Below are positions 57,574 to 64,000 of a stretch of 64,000 bases of DNA, one piece after another. Source of the stretch: Adiantum capillus-veneris (Eukaryota > Streptophyta > Polypodiopsida > Polypodiales > Pteridaceae); the NCBI GenBank assembly GCA_014529385.2, contig CM043967.1, positions 88,397,278 through 88,461,277 on the forward strand. The letters run 5' to 3'. How positions within the stretch are numbered: the first letter of the stretch is position 1; each line of letters opens with the position of its first letter. A model generated the notes under the pieces. It did no database searches, was not told where the DNA came from, and saw only the letters and a program-made list of their open reading frames with translations. Both the position numbers and the translations under genes were made by a program.

Positions 57574-58361
57574 GTTAAGTATGGAGCCTGATTTACCCTT
57601 GTAATTTTCTGTGGTAAAAGCGCACATTTGTAAGGCCCCCATTATGAGGAGAAGCCATCGTGCGTGAAAGGAAAATCACTCACCGGAAACCAAAATTTTC
57701 ACAAACAAGAATCAGGGGCAACTTTAAAGGCCTTGGGGGCGGAGGCCCCCGAGACTTTTTTTTCGCCGGAATATTATGGCCGGACGGCGGCCGGAAAGTG
57801 GTCGGAAAACAACCGGTCGGTTGGCCGGTGGCCGGTAGTCAATGGCCGATGGCCAGCGGCCGGTGGTCGAAAGTCAATGGCCGGTGGCCGGTGGCCGAAT
57901 TTAATGGCCGGTGACCGAATTCAAAAGCGGACTTGTCTTCTCAAGGGCGGCCACACATGGGCGGATTGGAGGGTCCGATTTGGATTTATTCGCACAAGGG
58001 CGGCTACACATGGCTGTCTCTCATAAGAGAGGGCAACCCTTTTGGCCTATAAAAGGAGGCCATTTCTACACACATTTCATAGTGTGAAGTTGATGCAACA
58101 AGGTGAGTGTGAGGTGGTGAGAGTGAAGCAAGGCGGGAGCTCCATTAAGGGTATAATCCCTTTGTAAACTACTTCTTGTTTTGAAGTACTAAAGCCATTG
58201 AGTGGCTGCTTTCCCGTGGACGTAGCCCACATTGGGTGAACCGCGTCTATCGTGTGTACTCTCTCTCTCTCTCTACTCTATAATCTCGTGTATATAAATC
58301 TATCCCTCTCCATTAAGTAATCTACTCAATTATCTATTTAGCTACGTCTTATTTCCTAACA
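57574..58361 (+). repeat. Tnt1-like copia 3' LTR
   Basis: A 788-bp copy of 52776-53557 with a handful of substitutions and minisatellite size differences. Confidence 0.95.
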
Positions 58362-58366
58362 TGGTA
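58362..58366. repeat. Right target-site duplication TGGTA
   Basis: Matches 52771-52775. Confidence 0.95.
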
Positions 58367-58470
58367 CATGTCAAGTGGCATAACATAATATCTCTATGAG
58401 TCGGATAATGGATATAGAATCCATACGCATTAAGGAGCTTGAAGTAGCCAATTAAATCTTTTTAACCTAG

Positions 58471-58482
58471 GCTCTGATACCA
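58471..58482 (-). promoter_or_regulatory. Element E primer-binding site
   Basis: Minus-strand TGGTATCAGAGC two bases inside the LTR start at 58485. This fixes element E's orientation and its initiator tRNA-Met priming. Confidence 0.9.
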
Positions 58483-58484
58483 AT

Positions 58485-58645
58485 TGTGAGGTCCCCAACC
58501 CCGAGAAGATTGGGGTGACTTCATAGATGGACTTCCTTTATTCTCCTTTTTTGTTGACGAAACCCTACTCCGTTTCTACAAAATAGAGATACAAGCAATA
58601 GAAGAGAGGAAGTCCTCTATCCATTGTTTACGTGGTTATAAGGGC
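58485..58645 (-). repeat. Element E 5' LTR, only its inner end kept
   Basis: Aligned to 49810-49973, then broken at AGGGC where foldback array 2 begins. Confidence 0.85.
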
Positions 58646-59617
58646 TGCTTATCTATTTTAGGGCTTGAAAACTGCTTGCACACATAAAAACAACACAATG
58701 GCAAGTTCTTGGTGATATGGAAATCCATAGAGCTTGCCCTCAATACATATGACTTGTGGGAAAGATTTATGGCTTACTGTATTGCCAAATGGATCGCCAT
58801 TGTGTTGTTTTTAGGGACAGGAGGCAATTTTAGCGCTTGAAAATTGCTTGCAAACATATAGACAACACAATGGAAAGCCTTTTGGAAATACGGCAAGCCA
58901 TAGATCTTGCTTACAATGCATATAAATTGTGGGCAAGCTTTATGGCTTGCCGTATTGACAAATGGCTCTCCATTGTGTTGTCTATATATTTGCCAGCGAT
59001 TTTCAAGCTCTAAAATTGCATCGTGCCCCTAAAAACAACACAATGGAGATCCGTTTGGCAATACTCAAAGCCACAAAGCTTGACCACAAGTCATATGCAT
59101 TGAGGAAAATCTCTATGGCTTGCCATATTGCCAACAACTTGCCATTGTGTTGTTTTTATATCCGCAAGCGGTTTTCAAGCCCTAAAATAGCTAAGCACTC
59201 CTAAAAACAACAGAATTGCAAGCTGTTTGGCAATACAACAAGCCATAGAGTTTTCCCACAATGGCATATGCATTGTGTGCAAGGTCTATGGTTTGCCCTA
59301 TTGCCAAATGGCTAGCCATTGTGTGGTCTATATGTCCACGAGCAATTTTCAGGATTTAAAATTGCCTCGTGGCCCTAGAAACAACACAATGGAGATTCGT
59401 TTGGCAAAACAAAAAGCCATAGAGCTTGCACACAATGCATATTATGGACAAGCTCTATGGCTTGCTATATTGACAACAACTGGCCATTGTGTTGTTTATA
59501 TGTTTGCGAGTGATTTTCAAGCACTAAAATTGCCTTGTGTCCCTAAAAACAACACAATGGCGGTCTGTTTGGCAATATGGCAAGCCATGAAGCTTGCCCA
59601 CAAGGTATATGAATTGT
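58646..59617. repeat. Foldback array 2 (~173-bp units, two inverted spacers)
   Basis: Palindrome centres near 58748, 58921, 59094, 59267, 59440 and 59608, spaced 173 bases except the last (168). The arms are as in array 1. The first spacer (type A, 58646-58690) and the second (type B, 58811-58861) are reverse complements of the same spacers elsewhere; the later spacers are in the usual orientation. The array ends at the same base before an element E LTR as array 1 does. Confidence 0.9.
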
Positions 59618-60235
59618 TGTGAGGTCCCCAACCCCGAGAAGATTGGGGCAACTTGATAGATGGCCTTCCTTTATTCTCTTTTTTCATTGAGATACAAAAA
59701 ATAGAAGAGAGGAAGTCCTCTATTCATCGTTTACGTGGTTATAAGGGTCATACGCCACAAGCCAGGTCGATAAATTAAGGATTCTACTGAAAGATATTTC
59801 CTAACATAAAGATGAAATCCCATTGACATATTTGGAATCCATAAACAACATCTTTTTCCCCACGTTTAAGCGGCACGGTTGTCATCCATAAACCATAAAT
59901 ATGATGTGATACTTAGTCTAAATTAACTCAACTAATCAGGTACGTAACTTTCAAGGGCACGTAGAATTGGGACGATTCTTGGCACAATGAGTCACTAATT
60001 TCACTTCTCTCAATAAAAGGGAGTGGAGAGTTTCTCGACTAATCGAGACCACCCATCCTTGACTGGAAACCTGAGCCAGTCTCCACTTTCCACCCCACAC
60101 TCACACTTTTCAACCAGTTTTCTAATTACTACCACACTATTTTACATATACAAACAATGTTTCTTAATTAATTTCAGACACAAGTTCTTTTATACAGCCC
60201 TTCAAACAATACCAAAACTATTCAAACAAGGCGAG
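59618..60235 (-). repeat. Element E LTR, second copy, left part
   Basis: Homologous to 49810-50456, with a ~30-base gap near 59690. It is interrupted by copia D at 60236. Confidence 0.85.
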
Positions 60236-60440
60236 GAACACACACAGCTTGGAGAAGACGAAGAAAGCTCAAGGCAAAAAATAGAGAGTGTATTACATAG
60301 TGCGCAATGGAAAGATAGATAGCCCTAGAGTGATGGGCGTATATACAATGCACGTGGGAAAAAACCTCCTAAAGAGGGAAAAAATGCCCCGGCGGTCCTA
60401 GTGTGTTCACACACATCACTACCACATGTATATGGTAACA
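60236..60440 (-). repeat. Copia D 3' LTR, outer end lost
   Basis: Matches 63685-63910 from about base 22 inward; ends GGTAACA at 60440. A plus-strand CCCCCC tract (polypurine on the minus strand) follows at 60443-60449. Confidence 0.9.
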
Positions 60441-60515
60441 AATCCCCCCTGGAGTGATGCGGTGAACGAGAGCTGGCACATGAGTAAAGGGAATTGCCAT
60501 GCCGTGAGGACATGA

Positions 60516-62012
60516 TCAGTCCACAAAAGGCAGTAAGCGCAAAGCTTTGCAGAAAGCTTCAAGCTTCTCACAAGACAATGCCTTTGTGAAAAGATCTGCA
60601 AGGTTGTCCTGTGTTGGCACATAAGCCAAGAGGATCTCTCTTGCTGAGAGCCTCTCCCTGAAATAGTGGTAATGCACCTCAATGTGCTTTGTGCGAGCAT
60701 GAAAACCTGGGTTCCTCCCAACTGCCAATGCGCTGTGACTGTCAGTGTAGATAGCGTTGGCAGTGTCCAGTCCAACACCCAATTCATCCATAAGGCGTCT
60801 CAGCCATACACACTCAACCGTAGCTGTGAAGATTTCCCTGTACTCAGCCTCACAACTCAAAGTGGGCACAGTAGGTTGCGTCTTGCTCAACCATGATATA
60901 CATGAACTACCAAGCATGAAACAAAAACCACTTGTGGACACTCTCGTGTCAAAACAACCAGCCCAATCTAAGTCCGAGAAAGCATGTAAGTCTGGCAGCA
61001 ATGATCCCCCCTTGGGATAAAACAAGCCAAGATGTAAAGTGCCACTAAGGTAGCAAAAAATTCTCTTGACAGCCTGCCAATGCTTAGACCCTGGGCTATG
61101 CATGAATCTGCTGACCTGTGAGACTGCAAATTGAATATCCGACCTCGTGTTGCATACATAAATGAGGCAGCCAACAATAGTCTGGTAAAGAGTGACATCA
61201 ACAGAATTGCCAGCATCATGCAGACTCAACTTCAAACCTATTTCCATGGGAGTGGCAATAGGTTTGCAATCCTCAAGTCCAAACTTACATAGCAATGTCT
61301 CTATGTAACTTTTCTGACACAAGGCAATACCACCATCACACTACTTAAACTGTATACCCAAGTAATGATGCAACAGCCCCAAATCTTTCATCTTGAAAGT
61401 AGCATTCAAATCAGCCTTAAATTCAGTAATATGTCTCTCATTTGGTCCAGTGATTAGCAAATCATCGACATAAAGAACCACAATGAGAAGTAAATCACCC
61501 TCACGCTTTACATACAATGTGCTTTCTGTTGGACTGTTACAAAAGGCTCGTTTAACCAAATGAGTGTCAGCTTTCTCATACCAAGAACAAGGAGACTGCG
61601 TCAACCCATACAAAGCCTTCTTACATTTTCACACTTTGTTCTCTTGTCCTTTTATGACAAAACCGTGAGGGTGCGTTACATAAACTTCCTCAAATATGTC
61701 ACCATTCAAGAAAGCAGTAACAATGTTTGATTGATGTACATCCCAACCAAAATGAGTTGCCAATGCACATAGAAAACGCACAGTAGTCATATGATAGGTG
61801 GGAGCAAAAGTCTCTTCATAATCTATGCCTTTTTGCTGTGCATAACCCTTTGCAACAAGTCGAGCCTTATGGCGATCGATCTCACCATCCGGCTTGCGTT
61901 TGAACTTGTAAACCCACTTCGTACCACTGGCCTTTTTGCCAGGAGGCAAATCACATAAAGTCCATGTGTCATTTTCTATAAGTGTGTCATATTCTGATTG
62001 CATGGAAGCCAT
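60516..62012 (-). pseudogene. Copia D RT and RNase H
   Basis: RT from MASMQSEYDTLIENDTW at 62012; a TGA at about 61629 replaces a Cys codon; then KKALYGLTQSPCSWYEKA, YVDDLLITGPNERH near 61457 and a TAG in IQFK*CDGG (61341-61343) shared with copia A. RNase H from there (SYIETLLCKFGL) is open to its natural end at 60516, with FSDLDWAGCFD, SCEAEYREI, YTDSHSALAV and LADLFTKAL. A stop also lies just before the RT start. Confidence 0.9.
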
Positions 62013-62030
62013 CCCATTTTATGAATTATG

Positions 62031-62382
62031 TGCTTCATCAAAAGACAGAGGATCCTCAACATCGTGTAAGCTAGACACAACCAAAGCATAACAATCTGAT
62101 GCATAAGATGCATGGTGAGAGCCTGAACACGTACGACTAGACAAAAGGTGCATCTAATTTATTGTCACGCAAAGTGTGCACCAGCCAGTTTGGCATACCT
62201 CTAGCGTGCTTCATCAAAAGACAGAGGATCCTCAACATCGTGTAAGCTAGACACAACCAAAGCATAACAATCTAATGCATAAGATGCATGGTGAGAGCCT
62301 GAACACGTACGACTAGACAAAAGGTGCATCTAATTTATTGTCACGCAAAGTGTGCACCAGCCAGTTTGGCATACCTCTAGCC
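62031..62382. repeat. Tandem duplication, 176-bp period, in copia D
   Basis: 62031-62206 and 62207-62382 are almost identical (one or two differences seen). Each unit covers the segment between the pre-RT linker and RT, including the site where Tat-2 inserted in copia A. Confidence 0.95.
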
Positions 62383-63322
62383 TGCTCATTTTCAGCCTTT
62401 TCTTAGCCTCTTTGGCCTTCAACTTAGGACACGACTTGATCAAGTGATCATTTGCTTTACAATAATGGCAACACATCTTTTTTTTGCCCTTATCACCAGA
62501 ATTTCCAAACGAATTACTACCAGGAGAAGCATTAGGAGCATAATTTTTGCCACTCGTAGCAGAACCATAAGAAGTGGATGCATTGCTGTTACCACCCTTT
62601 CTTTGAGAAGCAATAAAAGCCTGTTCAACTGCACGCTGCCTAGTCCTGTTTTTCCTGGAAAGTGACTCTTGCAACAACAGCAATGTGCATAATGTATCAA
62701 ACTTGACAACTTCTGGATTTCCTTGGGTCATAAGTCTCCAAGTACTAGCAAAAGTCTTGTAAGAATCTGGTAAGGCATCAAGAACAGTCTGCACAAGTGA
62801 ACTGTCTGAAATGACTTCACCTACAGAAATAAGCCGCTCATTGATATCCTTGACACTAGCAAGGAAAGTGTCCATATCATCTTCCTCATGCATAATCTTC
62901 CACTCTAGCTCTTTACGCAGCAAAGAAGTTTTAGCCTCATTGCGGCTTGCATAGAGACCTTCTAGAATATCCCAAGCCTCTTTTGCAGCTTTTGCTGAAT
63001 GGATGTGAGGAACAATGGCGCGCTTCACAGACAACGCAATCAATGCATGAGCCTGCACATCCTTAACATCTCAACGAGCTTGTTATACCGTAGGCAAAAC
63101 AACTCTAATAGCTGCAATCCTTGCAGCAAGACCTGCAACATCCTCAACATCATCTACATCCTCATAACCAGGACGTACATCAATGCTCTGCACAATGTTC
63201 CAGACGCCCTTTGATACAAGAACATGTTGCATCATATAAGCCCACATAGGGTAGTCGTCCCCATCCAACCTGTCCGCAGCAACAAACATCTTGAACACAT
63301 CTGTGTTGTTGTTGTCAGCCAT
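62330..63322 (-). pseudogene. Copia D gag, fused to the pre-RT linker
   Basis: Starts MADNNNTDVFKMFVAADR at 63322 and is broken by TAA and TGA after VVLPTV (about 63083-63070). It then stays open from 63058: DILEGLYASRNEAKTSLLRK, EEDDMDTFLASVKDINERL, and a CCHC knuckle CHYCKANDHLIKSC near 62430-62472. After KAKEAKKRLKMSRLEV the text is that of the linker ahead of RT in copia A (GWCTLCV), so the frame passes through the deletion junction. Typical copia gag (UBN2 type). Confidence 0.9.
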
Positions 63323-63670
63323 GGTAAATGCTGCACCTGATGTGAAAACTGCCCGAAACTAGGAGAAACGGAGCAGGAACAACACGTGCTATATAGCACA
63401 AACCGTAGAAGACTATAAGGCACCTATTATGAAGAAAACAACATTGACAAAAATTCTGCACAAAATGACAAAATTGCCTGTATAGACTTGCCTGTAGTGG
63501 AAACGGAGGCCGAAATGATCCCAAATCAAAAATTTGAGCAGACCGAGCTGTACGAGCTCTCTCGAAGTGTTTGTCGACCTGCGAACTCTCACCAAAGCTC
63601 ACTGAAATCGGAGAAAGTGAGCAGGCATGTACTGGAGCAGCTGGCGACTAAGCCCGGGAGGACGCAACCT

Positions 63671-63682
63671 GATCTGATACCA
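63671..63682 (-). promoter_or_regulatory. Copia D primer-binding site
   Basis: Minus-strand TGGTATCAGATC, one base off the initiator tRNA-Met site, two bases inside the LTR. Confidence 0.85.
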
Positions 63683-63684
63683 AT

Positions 63685-63910
63685 TGTTGGAATTAGGGTT
63701 GCAGAGAAACACACACATCTTGGAGAAGATGAAGGAAGCTCAAGGCACACAATAGAGAGTGTATTACTTAGTGTGCAATGGAAAGATAGATAGCCCTAGA
63801 GTGATGGGCGTATATACAATGCACATGGGAAAAAACCTCCTAAAGAGGGAAAAAATACCCGGCGGTCCTAGTGTGTTCACACACATCACTACCACATGTA
63901 TATGGTAACA
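63685..63910 (-). repeat. Copia D 5' LTR, complete
   Basis: A 226-bp LTR; plus-strand start TGTTGGAATTAGG, end GGTAACA. Confidence 0.95.
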
Positions 63911-64000
63911 CTACTTAGCTTCCCAGGTCAACATGATAGCATTGTAGAACTTTAAATTTGTCTTACCGGGTTAGCGACATGTTGGATTACATCCAGTGTT
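63911..64000 (-). repeat. Element E LTR, second copy, right part
   Basis: Matches 50937-51025 (CTTAGCTTCCCAGGTCAAC) and continues beyond the window. Confidence 0.9.

Larger units (their letters stand above)
52776..58361 (+). mobile_element. Tnt1-like Ty1/copia retrotransposon, full length, 5.6 kb
   Basis: TGTTAAG...CTAACA LTRs (782 and 788 bp), perfect TGGTA duplications, tRNA-iMet PBS, one long pol frame and a polypurine tract. It sits inside element E between its PBS and gag. The structure is complete, but two stops and a catalytic change make it defective. Confidence 0.97.
49810..58645 (-). mobile_element. Element E: decayed gag-only LTR element, hosting the Tnt1-like copia
   Basis: LTR 49810-51544, a gag relic 51660-52397, a minisatellite, then the copia insertion 52776-58361, a PBS on the minus strand (58471-58482) and the start of the other LTR (58485-58645, cut by foldback array 2). 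Between the gag zinc knuckle and the LTR there is no room for pol. This resembles non-autonomous plant elements that keep only gag (TR-GAG type, established), although a deletion is equally possible. Confidence 0.75.
60236..63910 (-). mobile_element. Copia D: internally deleted Ty1/copia element
   Basis: Minus strand: LTR 63685-63910, PBS, gag, then RT and RNase H, polypurine tract and LTR 60236-60440. Protease and integrase are missing: the gag tail fuses to the pre-RT linker near 62395. It is the same family as copia A. The outer ~20 bases of the 60236 LTR and about 480 bp of the host LTR (the equivalent of 50457-50936) are absent at the left junction. Confidence 0.9.

Overview
This window looks like gene-poor repeat DNA from a land plant. 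It is made almost entirely of LTR retrotransposons of both plant superfamilies, nested in and broken by one another. The evidence is primer-binding sites of the plant initiator tRNA-Met type (TGGTATCAGAGC), Tat-type Ty3/gypsy elements with a second archaeal-type RNase H, a chromodomain integrase of the plant chromovirus type and Tnt1-like Ty1/copia. I see no host protein gene, rRNA, tRNA or CRISPR array that I can support. The species cannot be told from this sequence alone.

Layout. (1) 1-6661, minus: a Tat-like gypsy element cut by the window edge (Tat-1), with a frameshifted gag-pol, pre-gag ORFs, PBS and one LTR. (2) 6895-8425 and 19688-21580, plus: a decayed 5'-truncated copia (copia A), split by (3) 8426-19687, plus: a complete, apparently intact 11.26-kb Tat element (Tat-2) with 2.67-kb LTRs and a 1759-codon gag-pol frame. 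(4) 22266-28851, plus: an old gypsy relic (gypsy B). (5) 28852-37786, minus: a second copy of the Tat-2 family (Tat-3) with several stops, a missing 5' region and two LTRs that do not match each other. (6) 37787-40565, plus: a chromovirus relic. (7) 41086-42104, plus, and 42105-43937, minus: two gypsy fragments that meet tail to tail. (8) 43938-48671: mostly unassigned, with a copia fragment at 46334-47158, microsatellites, a perfect palindrome and a TTAGG-like minisatellite. (9) 48672-49809 and 58646-59617: two arrays of a ~172-bp foldback unit. (10) 49810-58645, minus: a gag-only decayed LTR element (element E) that hosts (11) 52776-58361, a complete Tnt1-like copia with perfect TSDs but a dead integrase site and two stops. 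(12) 59618-64000: a second copy of the array-flanking E LTR, invaded by (13) 60236-63910, an internally deleted copia (copia D).

How the parts work together. In Tat-2 one transcript, probably started at the LTR TATA box, would carry two short related ORFs and then a Gag-protease-RT-RNase H-aRNase H-integrase polyprotein. Tat-1 has the same kind of short ORF before gag. These pre-gag small proteins and the tandem foldback arrays are the least explained features here. Most other elements are defective copies that could only have moved, if at all, with proteins supplied by intact relatives.
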